This document shows, piece after piece, positions 16,446 to 24,555 of a stretch of DNA of 64,000 nucleotides (position 1 is the first letter of the stretch; the number at the start of each line of letters is the position of its first letter). The translations under genes were made by a program, and so were the position numbers. The notes beneath the pieces were generated by a model that was given only the letters and a program-made list of their open reading frames with translations, was not told the DNA's origin and did no database searches. The DNA comes from FEN-1350 sp964386005. GTDB lineage: Bacteria; Planctomycetota; Phycisphaerae; Sedimentisphaerales; Anaerohalosphaeraceae. The DNA is taken from contig CAYLSB010000011.1 of assembly GCA_964386005.1 (NCBI GenBank), positions 1 to 64,000 on the forward strand, given 5' to 3'.

Positions 16446-17294
16446 ATGAAACTGAAGATTCTGTGCATCGGCGATATCGTCGGCCGTCCCGGTCGGTACA
16501 TCCTTTCGCAGAAACTTCGCGATGTGATTCGCGAGCGAGATATCGATTGCGTGATTGCCAACGCCGAAAACGCCGCGGGAGGATCGGGCCTGACCGCCCA
16601 AATCTTTGATAAACTCCTCAAATACGGCGTCCATCTTGTTACGCTGGGCGACCATGCCTATCGCAAGCGGGAAATCATTCCCACTCTCGAAACCGCCGAC
16701 AACATCGTTCGTCCCGCCAACCTCTCGGTCAACGCCGCCGGCCACGATTATGCCGTTTTTCAGACCGCCAAGGGCCTTCGTATCGCTATCGTCTGCCTGA
16801 TCGGACGCATTTTCATGAAACCCGCCGATTGCCCCTACACCAAAATCGATTCGCTCCTGATTCGACTGCAGAATGAGGCCGACCTGATCGTCGTCGAAAT
16901 GCACGCGGAGGCCAGCAGCGAAAAAGTCGCCATGGGCTACTATCTTGATGGCCGCGTCGGTTGCGTGTATGGAACCCACACCCATATCGTTACGGCCGAC
17001 GAACGGATTCTCCCTCGCGGAACCGCTTACATCACGGATATCGGAATGACCGGAAGCCACGACTCCGTACTCGGCCGAAAAACCGAAAGCGTCATTCGCG
17101 CCTTCCGCACGCAAATGCCCTACCCCTTCGAGGTCGCCACCGACGATCTCCGCATTAGCGGCATCGAAGTTGCATGGGACAGCCAAATCCGGATGGCCGA
17201 ACATATCGAACGCGTCCAGATCCGCGAATCCTCCTCCAATCTGGCTTCCTACGATTCGGACGATGGACGCCCCGAAATTTATCATGATTTCTAA
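16446..17294 (+). CDS. ymdB: YmdB-like metallophosphoesterase
   Basis: 282 aa, close to the family's usual length. Metal-site motifs are present: GDIVGRPGR at the N-terminus, ANAENAAGG (Glu-Asn), VEMHAEASSEK (His) and GTHTHI (two His). The block that normally reads GNH is GDH here (VTLGDHAYRK), an Asn to Asp change at a metal ligand. The Bacillus homologue hydrolyses cyclic nucleotides and influences RNase Y-dependent gene expression. It is translated from GGGGAGAG upstream of ATG and is coupled with rny. Confidence 0.9.
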   Translation: MKLKILCIGDIVGRPGRYILSQKLRDVIRERDIDCVIANAENAAGGSGLTAQIFDKLLKYGVHLVTLGDHAYRKREIIPTLETADNIVRPANLSVNAAGHDYAVFQTAKGLRIAIVCLIGRIFMKPADCPYTKIDSLLIRLQNEADLIVVEMHAEASSEKVAMGYYLDGRVGCVYGTHTHIVTADERILPRGTAYITDIGMTGSHDSVLGRKTESVIRAFRTQMPYPFEVATDDLRISGIEVAWDSQIRMAEHIERVQIRESSSNLASYDSDDGRPEIYHDF

Positions 17295-17417
17295 GCCCCT
17301 TTCCGGCCGGTGTTCTCGGATTCCACCGACCGAGGAATCCGTTGGATCGGAACCATTTTCTCGTCGCAGGAAGTCCGTTGTCGCGGTTTTTCCATCGGAA
17401 TCATTGTTGAAAATTTC

Positions 17418-17445
17418 TTGCATGGTCCCGGGGCGGGACTATAAT
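17418..17445 (+). promoter_or_regulatory. Sigma-70 type promoter with an operator-like palindrome in the spacer
   Basis: TTGCAT at 17418-17423 and TATAAT at 17440-17445 are separated by 16 nt. The spacer holds the inverted repeat GTCCCG-GGG-CGGGAC (17425-17439), and CGGGAC recurs at 17465-17470. A repressor bound here would block RNA polymerase. The promoter serves the gene at 17523. Confidence 0.7.
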
Positions 17446-17522
17446 AAATACCGGAGTATCGTGGCGGGACTGGATGGTTCAATCCGGCCGGGCGACAAGA
17501 GAGTCTTTTTGGGAAGACGATT

Positions 17523-18578
17523 ATGGCGGGAAAGTTTTATACACTGGAAGAAGTGACTTCCAAACTGGGCAAAAGCGAGGCCGAGGTCAAGGAACTGGTT
17601 CGTGAGGGGAGACTCCGCGAGTTTCGCGACGGCGCCAAACTTTTCTTTAAAGTGGACGAGGTCGATAAGTTATCTGAAGAATTTTCGAAAATCGACCTTT
17701 CCGCGGCCGATGAGGTTTCCAAAGCCGAATCCACCGGAGGATCGGAGATCGCCCTGTTACTCGACGAAAGCGGCGAGATCGGACTATCCGGAAAAAGCGG
17801 TCCAGGCAAAGGATCCGACGCCCTGAAACTGACGGATGACGATCTGAGCCTGGATAAACTCGGTAAAATTACCAAGGCAGACACCAACGTCGAGACCACG
17901 GGAATCAATATCCTTTCGGAAACCGACGAAGGGTACAAGCTGGCCGAAGATACCAAGGGCGAGACCGTCGCGGAAGAGGAAACCTCCAAGGTTTCCGGCG
18001 GTTTGGATGACGATATCAATATGGAAAGTGTCGGAAGCGGATCGGGGCTTCTGGATCTTTCGCTTCAGGCGGATGATACCTCACTGGGCGCCGTTTTGGA
18101 TGATATCCTTCCTTCATCCAAAGAAGCCGAAGGAGCCGCCGCTCCGGCCGAAGCCGGCTCGGAAGCGGATCATATTTTTGAGCATACTCCCGCCGGGACC
18201 GCGCAGCAGGCCGAGGAACCCGCGATGGCCGCTGCCGCAATGGCGGCGCCCATGGGGCCCGTGGGCACCATGGTTCAATTCGTCGAGCCGATGCCCACCG
18301 GGGCCGACCATGTATGCTCTATTGTATTGTTCGTCCCCCTGTTGGCAATGATCATGACCGGGATGATCCTCCTGGCCGCGTACCGAGGTGTCATTCCCGG
18401 ACTCCTCCAACTGGCCGGAAAGAGTGTTTTTGCCGAGCTGCCTCTGGTCTGGATCATGACAATCGCCTTGACTGTTCTCATCCTGTTGATGGTTCTAATT
18501 TCAGGAATGTCCGGAGGAACCCGGAAAGAAAAGAAACCCAAGGTGGAAAAAAAGAGCAAGGAAAAAAAGAAAAGGTAA
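17523..18578 (+). CDS. Excisionase-type HTH protein with acidic linker and two membrane segments
   Basis: 351 aa. Residues 5-50 resemble an excisionase/MerR-like HTH (YTLEEVTSKLGKSEAEVKEL, then RLREFRDGAKLFFKVDEV). A long low-complexity acidic region (about 55-230) follows. An Ala/Met/Pro-rich piece leads to two hydrophobic segments (about 265-290 and 308-330) and a very basic tail (KKPKVEKKSKEKKKR). This architecture, a cytoplasmic DNA-binding-like head tethered to the membrane, is seen in planctomycetes without a known function. It is monocistronic with a strong promoter. Confidence 0.7.
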   Translation: MAGKFYTLEEVTSKLGKSEAEVKELVREGRLREFRDGAKLFFKVDEVDKLSEEFSKIDLSAADEVSKAESTGGSEIALLLDESGEIGLSGKSGPGKGSDALKLTDDDLSLDKLGKITKADTNVETTGINILSETDEGYKLAEDTKGETVAEEETSKVSGGLDDDINMESVGSGSGLLDLSLQADDTSLGAVLDDILPSSKEAEGAAAPAEAGSEADHIFEHTPAGTAQQAEEPAMAAAAMAAPMGPVGTMVQFVEPMPTGADHVCSIVLFVPLLAMIMTGMILLAAYRGVIPGLLQLAGKSVFAELPLVWIMTIALTVLILLMVLISGMSGGTRKEKKPKVEKKSKEKKKR

Positions 18579-18810
18579 AACGGATTTCCAGCTCTTTGAA
18601 TTGCGGCCTTTCGCAATAATATCCATTTCGATGAAGGTCTGATAATATTTCATCCCCCGAATCTGGAGTTGGGGTAAAAAGAGACCCGTATCGATCATCA
18701 ATCTCATGGGTTTGGGGCAACATGGCCGATAGAATGGATAGTGCAGGATGCGTTCGCCTGCTGAAAGGGCCATAAATCAGGAAGACGGATTTTCAGGAAA
18801 GGGATTGCGA

Positions 18811-19587
18811 ATGAGATTCCTAAGGGATGTAATCATCGTAACGGCGTTGGCGGGCATGATCCTACTCAGCGGTTGTATTTCGGAAGAGCAATACAACGAC
18901 ATCAAGGCCCAGAATCGTATCCAGCAGGGACGAATCAGCGATTTGGAAAGTGAATTAAACAGCGCCAACCTGATGCTGGCACAGTTGCAGAAGAGACTGG
19001 ACGCTCTCCAGAGCCAAAGCGGAACCAGTATGAGCGCCAAAGATGCCGAGATCGCGGCATTGGAAAGGGATATTGCCGAGAAGAAGGCCCTTATTGAACG
19101 GTTGCAGCAGCAATTGTTGAAGGGTGGCCAGAAGCTTCCGACCGACTTGAGTTTGAAACTCAAGGAATTTGCGGCGGCCAATCCCGATGTAACGTATGAT
19201 GAGGAATCGGGCATGCTCAAATTTAAGAGCGACTTGTTGTTCAAATCGGGCAGCGCCGATGTGGAACCCAAGGCCGCCGAACAGATTACCCGGTTTTCTG
19301 CGATCATGAATGCTTCCGAGGGCAAGGATTTTGACGTCATCATCGCGGGCCATACGGACGATCAGCCGATCAAATTCGCCGCGGCCAAACATCCGACAAA
19401 CTGGCATTTGTCCGCTCACCGGGCCATCGGCGTATTGGATGTGATGGCCAAAGCGGGCGTGAATCCCAAACGGATCAGCGTTCGAGGTTTCGGTGAGTAC
19501 CGGCCGTTCGAACCCAACCAGCCGGATAACAAGGGGAATCCGGCCAATCGGCGCGTGGAATTGTATATCGTGCCTTCGGGTGTCTAA
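18811..19587 (+). CDS. OmpA/MotB-family outer-membrane lipoprotein
   Basis: 258 aa from the ATG at 18811, chosen because AGGAAAGGG precedes it and a lipoprotein signal follows at once (ILLSGC lipobox, Cys near residue 20). A coiled coil (about 30-110, ISDLESELNSANLMLAQLQ) leads to a C-terminal OmpA domain with FKSGSADVEPKAAEQI, IIAGHTDDQPI and NRRVELYIV, which bind peptidoglycan. It probably anchors the outer membrane to the wall. The in-frame start at 18748 would bury the signal peptide. Confidence 0.9.
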   Translation: MRFLRDVIIVTALAGMILLSGCISEEQYNDIKAQNRIQQGRISDLESELNSANLMLAQLQKRLDALQSQSGTSMSAKDAEIAALERDIAEKKALIERLQQQLLKGGQKLPTDLSLKLKEFAAANPDVTYDEESGMLKFKSDLLFKSGSADVEPKAAEQITRFSAIMNASEGKDFDVIIAGHTDDQPIKFAAAKHPTNWHLSAHRAIGVLDVMAKAGVNPKRISVRGFGEYRPFEPNQPDNKGNPANRRVELYIVPSGV

Positions 19588-19612
19588 GCCGCCGGGCATA
19601 TCTTGAAAGAAT

Positions 19613-19645
19613 ACACTGCCGAGCCGAGTTGGGGTTCGGCAGTGT
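19613..19645 (+). terminator. Hairpin after the OmpA-type gene
   Basis: ACACTGCCGA (19613-19622) pairs with TCGGCAGTGT (19636-19645), a 10-bp stem 26 nt after the stop at 19587. The tail CGTTATGG is poor in T. Confidence 0.6.
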
Positions 19646-19681
19646 CGTTATGGCAATCCGTAAAACGGGAGAGCAACATCC

Positions 19682-20146
19682 ATGACGGAACAAACGTTGA
19701 TTATCATCAAACCCGACGGAATCCAGCGGCGGCTGGTCGGGGAAATCATATCTCGCTTTGAACGAAAAGGACTCAAACTTGTCGCCGCCCGATTTCTCCG
19801 GATCAGCCGAGACCTGGCGGAAAAACACTATGCCGTTCATCGCGGAAAGCCCTTTTTTTCCCGGGCGGTGGAATACCTCTCGTCTGGGCCGGTTCTGGTC
19901 ATGGTGTGGCAGGCCAATCAGGTTATCCGCATGTGTCGCGACATGATGGGAAAAACCTTCGGATCCGACGCTTCACCGGGAACCATTCGCGGCGATTTCA
20001 GTTGTTCGACCGAAGGGATCAATCTGATCCACGGATCGGATTCGCCGGAATCGGCGCAATATGAGATCGGCTTGTATTTCTCGCCGAATGAAATCGAACA
20101 ATATTCCTTCGCCGATGAGACGTGGTTGACGGGCAAGTCAATCTGA
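19682..20146 (+). CDS. ndk: Nucleoside diphosphate kinase
   Basis: 154 aa, normal length. TLIIIKPDGIQRRLVGEI is the N-terminal nucleotide-binding block. GTIRGDFSCS and NLIHGSDSPESA carry the loop and the catalytic His. The enzyme equilibrates nucleoside triphosphate pools through a phosphohistidine. GGGAGAG precedes the start. It stands alone between a terminator and the next gene. Confidence 0.97.
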   Translation: MTEQTLIIIKPDGIQRRLVGEIISRFERKGLKLVAARFLRISRDLAEKHYAVHRGKPFFSRAVEYLSSGPVLVMVWQANQVIRMCRDMMGKTFGSDASPGTIRGDFSCSTEGINLIHGSDSPESAQYEIGLYFSPNEIEQYSFADETWLTGKSI

Positions 20147-20220
20147 TCGAACCCAATGAATCACTCTGCCACAGATGGATGCCGATTCCATAATTCAACA
20201 GCTTGAATCGGGAAATCGGG

Positions 20221-22125
20221 ATGGAGATGGATGAGAACAATCTGGACCGGCTCAATCGCTGGATGATCGTGGGTCTGTTTGCGGCTTTGGGTGCGTATAT
20301 CTGGATTTGTATCCGGCCGGAGTTGATCTATTTCACCTTTGGAACCTATTCGAATTATCCCGTCTTTGAAACCGGCTGGTCTTTTTTGCGATTGAATCTG
20401 TCTTTGTCCGGCGGTCTGATTACATACATCGGGGCCTTTTTGTCACAGACGTTCATTGTTTCCTGGCTGGGAGCGGCCGCGATGATAGGGGTCTGCGGGC
20501 TTCTATATGCCGCGATTATCGCCCTACCGTTGTCCATCCGTAGGTTTCCAAAACAATTCGTGGGATGGGTTGCCGTGATTCTCGCCGGGATGATGTGGCA
20601 ACAATATGATCACCCGATGAATCTGGTCCTGGCCCTGACGACGAACATCTGGATGGCCGTGGCGATCATTCGTTTTCAATCAAAACCGGTCGTGTTTCGT
20701 ATCGTCGGATTCGCTGTATCGATGGCTCTAATGTATTGGTGGACAGGCGCCGTCAGTATTGTCTTCGGAATTCTCCTGGTCATCCATGTTGTTGTCGACC
20801 GGGGGCGCATTCTCGAAGGCCTTTCCTTCGGTATCCTTGGAATTGCCGTATTATGGGGATTCGGGCGATGGATTTTTTATCTGGAATTCCGGCATGTATG
20901 GACGATCCTGTCGCCCTTTCATCCCGCGGTTCTTTCGCAGTTGAAACCGTTGTCTCGGATATGCGCCCAACTCGTTGTGGTTTTCGTACCGGCAATGTAT
21001 CTGACGGCATGTCTTTGGCAACAAGGGTCCAAACGAAGAAGATCGGTCGTTCACCATTCCCGGCACAACAAAAAGGAGCCCCCGCGACGCGGATGGTTTA
21101 TCACGGCCGTTTGTCATGGTCTTCCCTGGATCGTGCTGGTCGCTATGGCGGCGGGAGGACTGGAATATTCCCGTCGGATCAATCGGACCTCGGATACCCA
21201 TCCGCTGATCCTTCAAGCCGGATCAGCCGCACGAACGAAGCGGTGGAACGACGTTCTTGACATCGCATCGCAATTCAAACGGAAAGGCGCATTTCATCGG
21301 ATTCTGATCCACGATGTCTGCCGGGCCCTGTATCATCTCGGCCAAATGGGAGACCGAATGTTCGAATTTCCCCAGGATGTCCATGCCCTGTTGTTTTTCA
21401 CGGTTGAAACCGTTCGGGAGGAATTACGTTATGACAAATACAGCGATCTTATGCTGGACATGGGATATTTCAACACGGCCGAGCATTACGCAACGGAAGT
21501 ACTGGAAATTCAGGGGAATGGTCCGTTTATTCTGAATCGTCTTTCGTCGATCTTCCGGGCCAAAAACCAGATCGCAGCGGCGGAAGTGATTGAGACGGCT
21601 TTACGCCGTCAACTCGCCTATCGGTTGGCCTCTCGACTGCTCCCGCAGAATACGGCGATCGATACGCCCGGCCAAACCGAAGTTTCGCTTCGGATCCATC
21701 AGGAAAATCGGCCTCTCCGGGATCATGAAGTCCGCGATGCGACTCCGGAGAAGATCCTGCTGGACTTGTTGGAGGTCCAACCGAAAAACCGGATGGCATT
21801 CGAGTATCTCATGGCGTATTACCTGATCCTGCATCAACAGGAAAAGGCGGTGGCTCAGTTCGGTCGATTGAGGGATCTCGGTTTCACGCGGTTGCCTCGA
21901 CATTATGCCGAAGCCGCCTTGATTGCCTTGAGCAAGACACGCGGGCAGATCGACTTGCAGGGCTGGCAGATCGATCCCGAGGTCGTCAAGCAATACCAGG
22001 CCATTACACAGCGGTATAAAGAATTTCGGACAAATCCCCAACAGGCCGTCGCGGCCTTGGCGCCCGAATTCGGAAACAGTTACTTTTTTTACAGCATATT
22101 CAGTCTATCTGGGGTAAGACCATGA
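20221..22125 (+). CDS. DUF6057-like polytopic membrane protein
   Basis: 634 aa from the ATG at 20221 (GGGA upstream); TTG at 20203 is an alternative. About nine membrane segments fill residues 10-330. The blocks GGLITYIGAFLSQTF and VSWLGAAAMIGV match my recollection of DUF6057 proteins of Bacteroidetes, which have a soluble helical C-terminal half. Here that half (about 340-630) contains TPR-like helices (LMLDMGYFNTAEHYATEVL). Function is unknown. The stop overlaps the next gene as ATGA, so the two are translationally coupled, as in Bacteroidetes relatives. Confidence 0.7.
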   Translation: MEMDENNLDRLNRWMIVGLFAALGAYIWICIRPELIYFTFGTYSNYPVFETGWSFLRLNLSLSGGLITYIGAFLSQTFIVSWLGAAAMIGVCGLLYAAIIALPLSIRRFPKQFVGWVAVILAGMMWQQYDHPMNLVLALTTNIWMAVAIIRFQSKPVVFRIVGFAVSMALMYWWTGAVSIVFGILLVIHVVVDRGRILEGLSFGILGIAVLWGFGRWIFYLEFRHVWTILSPFHPAVLSQLKPLSRICAQLVVVFVPAMYLTACLWQQGSKRRRSVVHHSRHNKKEPPRRGWFITAVCHGLPWIVLVAMAAGGLEYSRRINRTSDTHPLILQAGSAARTKRWNDVLDIASQFKRKGAFHRILIHDVCRALYHLGQMGDRMFEFPQDVHALLFFTVETVREELRYDKYSDLMLDMGYFNTAEHYATEVLEIQGNGPFILNRLSSIFRAKNQIAAAEVIETALRRQLAYRLASRLLPQNTAIDTPGQTEVSLRIHQENRPLRDHEVRDATPEKILLDLLEVQPKNRMAFEYLMAYYLILHQQEKAVAQFGRLRDLGFTRLPRHYAEAALIALSKTRGQIDLQGWQIDPEVVKQYQAITQRYKEFRTNPQQAVAALAPEFGNSYFFYSIFSLSGVRP

Positions 22126-23681
22126 ATCCAGGGATATCAAGGACAGCGATCGCCGTATTCCTGGTTGTCCTCTTGGCGGCGATGGCTTTTTGCCTGCGAG
22201 GTTGCGGGGGATCTCCCGCGATCCCGGCGGATAGTGTTCCGATGGAGCGGCATGCCCAAATCTGGCCGGAATACGAGGGGGTAACCATCCCGCCGAACAT
22301 TGCACCGCTGAATTTCCGGATCAAGGAAACGGGGCGACGCTATATTGTGACGATGGGTGTTGGGACAAGCACGCCGATTTCGATCGGCAGCGCAAACGGC
22401 TCGATTCAAATCCCGCATAAGTCGTGGGCACATTTGCTTACATCCGCCGCGGGAAATCCGATTCGCGTTACGATTTATATGCAATCCGAAAAATCCTGGA
22501 AACGATTTCCTGAGTTCTTCATCCATGTCGCTCCCGATCCGATTGATCCGTACCTGACCTATCGCTTGCTGCGTCCCCAATACAACAAATTCCATGATGT
22601 GGGAATCTACCAGAGAAACCTGGAGGGATTCGATCAGCGGGAAATCCTTCATGGCCGGCATTTTCGCAACGGCTGCGTAAATTGCCATCAATTGAACAGG
22701 AATCATCCCGGAACCCTGATGTTCGGCGTCCGGACCTCCGTCTTTGGAAGCGGGACAATCCTGATTCAGGATGGCGAAATCGATAAGATCGGTACCAATT
22801 TCGGTCATACCACCTGGCATCCTACGGGGAAGGTTGTCGCCTATTCCATGTTCGACGTCCGGATGTTTTTCCATACCACCCGAAACGAAGTCCGCGACGT
22901 GGTGGAATTTGATTCGTTGCTGGGATCGATGAAGGTGGACGGAAATAAAACAACGACCGTTCCGGCTCTCGCCGATAAAGAACAACTCGAAACGCAGCCC
23001 TATTGGTCGCCCGACGGTCGCTATCTCTATTTCGCCAGCGCTCCCAAACTCTGGAAGGACAGCAAACGATATCCGCCGGATCTATATGCCCAACTAAAGT
23101 ACGATATCAAGCGGGTCTCATATGATCTCAATACGGACACATGGGGACAACCCGAAACGATCGTATCCGCCGCACAGTTCGGCCTGAGTTGCCTTGGCCC
23201 AAGGGTTTCCCCGGACGGTCGTTGGCTGTTATTCTCGGCCTGTGAGTATGGTTGTTTTGCGATCTATCAACCATCCAGCGATCTGTATGTAATGAATCTG
23301 GAAACTCGTGAGATTCACAAACTGGAATGCAATAGCGATTTTGTGGATTCGTGGCACTCCTGGTCGGCCAACAGTCGGTGGATCGCCTTCAGTTCCAAAC
23401 GCCCGACCGGCCAGTTCACACGGGTGTATTTCGCATACATCGACGAATCCGGAAAATCTCACAAGCCGTTTCTTCTCCCCCAGAAGGATCCTCGCTTTTA
23501 TGACTCCTTTCTTTATGCGTACAATGTTCCGGAACTGGCGGTATGGAAAATCGATATCGACAAAAAGAAACTGCTCGATGCGATTCGTTCCAAGCCGACC
23601 ATCCAGGTCGATGCCATAACGACTCCGACACCCAAGGAAGATTCTCTTCCGGGTAAACCGTACCAGGATGGCGTTCGATAA
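22122..23681 (+). CDS. PD40/TolB-like exported protein with a CxxCH haem motif
   Basis: 519 aa. A signal sequence (LVVLLAAMAFCLRGCGG) may be a lipoprotein signal. After it comes EYEGVTIPPNIAPLNFRI, the hallmark of the partner protein that accompanies DUF6057. CVNCHQL near residue 187 is a c-type haem attachment motif. From about residue 230 PD40/beta-propeller repeats appear (WSPDGRYLYFAS, VSPDGRWLLFS, WSANSRWIAFSS). It starts inside the stop of the upstream gene. I infer a periplasmic complex with the DUF6057 protein, possibly redox-linked, but no activity is known. Confidence 0.75.
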   Translation: MNPGISRTAIAVFLVVLLAAMAFCLRGCGGSPAIPADSVPMERHAQIWPEYEGVTIPPNIAPLNFRIKETGRRYIVTMGVGTSTPISIGSANGSIQIPHKSWAHLLTSAAGNPIRVTIYMQSEKSWKRFPEFFIHVAPDPIDPYLTYRLLRPQYNKFHDVGIYQRNLEGFDQREILHGRHFRNGCVNCHQLNRNHPGTLMFGVRTSVFGSGTILIQDGEIDKIGTNFGHTTWHPTGKVVAYSMFDVRMFFHTTRNEVRDVVEFDSLLGSMKVDGNKTTTVPALADKEQLETQPYWSPDGRYLYFASAPKLWKDSKRYPPDLYAQLKYDIKRVSYDLNTDTWGQPETIVSAAQFGLSCLGPRVSPDGRWLLFSACEYGCFAIYQPSSDLYVMNLETREIHKLECNSDFVDSWHSWSANSRWIAFSSKRPTGQFTRVYFAYIDESGKSHKPFLLPQKDPRFYDSFLYAYNVPELAVWKIDIDKKKLLDAIRSKPTIQVDAITTPTPKEDSLPGKPYQDGVR

Positions 23682-23947
23682 GAATGAAAAGGCGGGAATG
23701 GGTCAACTCGGCCGGATTCTATGCGGGTTTTTTATCTCCCTTTTGTAATGGATCGAACCCTGTCGATTGATGATGCCTTCGGATGGATTCCGTCCAATCC
23801 GGAATTCGTGCGTTATCGAGAGTTCACCATTTGAAATCTCACAGGATGGAAGGTCAAAATTCTTCTTCGCGTGTCAATTAGAATACTTACCGATCCAACA
23901 ACCGACCGACAATTTGTAGGGTATGGATCGACAGACGGGGATTTTTC
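23682..23947. other. Gene-free stretch
   Basis: Nothing recognisable apart from a T6 tract near 23730 preceded by a weak CCG/CGG stem that may end the upstream operon. The promoter at 23948 follows. Confidence 0.3.
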
Positions 23948-23976
23948 TTGTCAGATTCCCCCCGAATCAGAATAAT
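23948..23976 (+). promoter_or_regulatory. Sigma-70 type promoter
   Basis: TTGTCA (23948-23953) and AATAAT (23971-23976) each match the consensus at five of six positions and are spaced by exactly 17 nt. Transcription would begin near 23983, giving a leader of about 48 nt to the ATG at 24031. Confidence 0.7.
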
Positions 23977-24030
23977 AGGATCATGTTCAAACCGTTTCAA
24001 TAAATCGTACCTTTCGGGAGATGAATTGTT

Positions 24031-24516
24031 ATGGACAAGTTATACGAAAATGCCGAGACGGGTTGCTGCCCCCGGTTTGATCCGCAACCCTGGAATGAGA
24101 CCGAGCATGTCTGGAAGGACAAGCTGTTCGTCAAAGATCGCGTCCGCAGCTTCTTCCATATTCCCTTGAATTTCGGCAAGGTCATGGTCCGCAATATGGA
24201 AAAGATCGCCAAGGCCGGAGCTCTGGCGGATACGCCGATCCTTTTGTCCGACGAAAATTCGTTATGGGGGGCCGACGTATATATCGCGGTATCCAAACCC
24301 GTTCCGGAAGCGAGAATGGAACAAATATCAGGAACCTTTGTGACCAAGGCCTTCGAAGGTCCGTACAAAAACATCCCCTCCTGGATCAAGGAAATGAAGC
24401 GACTCCTCCAGGCCAAGGGTCGTCAGTTGAAAAAGCTCTATATGTTCTATACCACCTGTCCGAAATGCGCGAAATTCTACGGCAAGAATTATGTCGTCGT
24501 GGTCGCTCAAGTCTAA
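24031..24516 (+). CDS. Conserved protein of unknown function with terminal cysteine motifs
   Basis: 161 aa, soluble. The N-terminus has GCCPRFDPQPW, the middle VKDRVRSFFHIPLNFGKVM, and the C-terminus TTCPKCAKFYGKNYVVVVAQ. Paired Cys at both ends (CC and CPKC) could bind zinc. I recognise this as a family found in many bacteria, sometimes labelled hydrolase without proof; some features recall GyrI-like small-molecule binding folds, but this is weak. It has its own promoter. GGGAGATG precedes the start. Confidence 0.6.
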   Translation: MDKLYENAETGCCPRFDPQPWNETEHVWKDKLFVKDRVRSFFHIPLNFGKVMVRNMEKIAKAGALADTPILLSDENSLWGADVYIAVSKPVPEARMEQISGTFVTKAFEGPYKNIPSWIKEMKRLLQAKGRQLKKLYMFYTTCPKCAKFYGKNYVVVVAQV

Positions 24517-24525
24517 ATTGTACTC

Positions 24526-24531
24526 TATAAT
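24526..24531 (+). promoter_or_regulatory. -10 box upstream of ligA
   Basis: A perfect TATAAT lies 25 nt before the ligA ATG. The region 17 nt upstream (TCGCTC) is a poor -35, so strength is uncertain. The short leader leaves little room for regulation. Confidence 0.45.
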
Positions 24532-24555
24532 GAGCTGATATATCAGGATTTGAGA

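Noticed and set aside
15332..16621. Open frame of 429 codons on the minus strand
   Set aside because: Antisense to rny, whose KH and HD domains are unambiguous.
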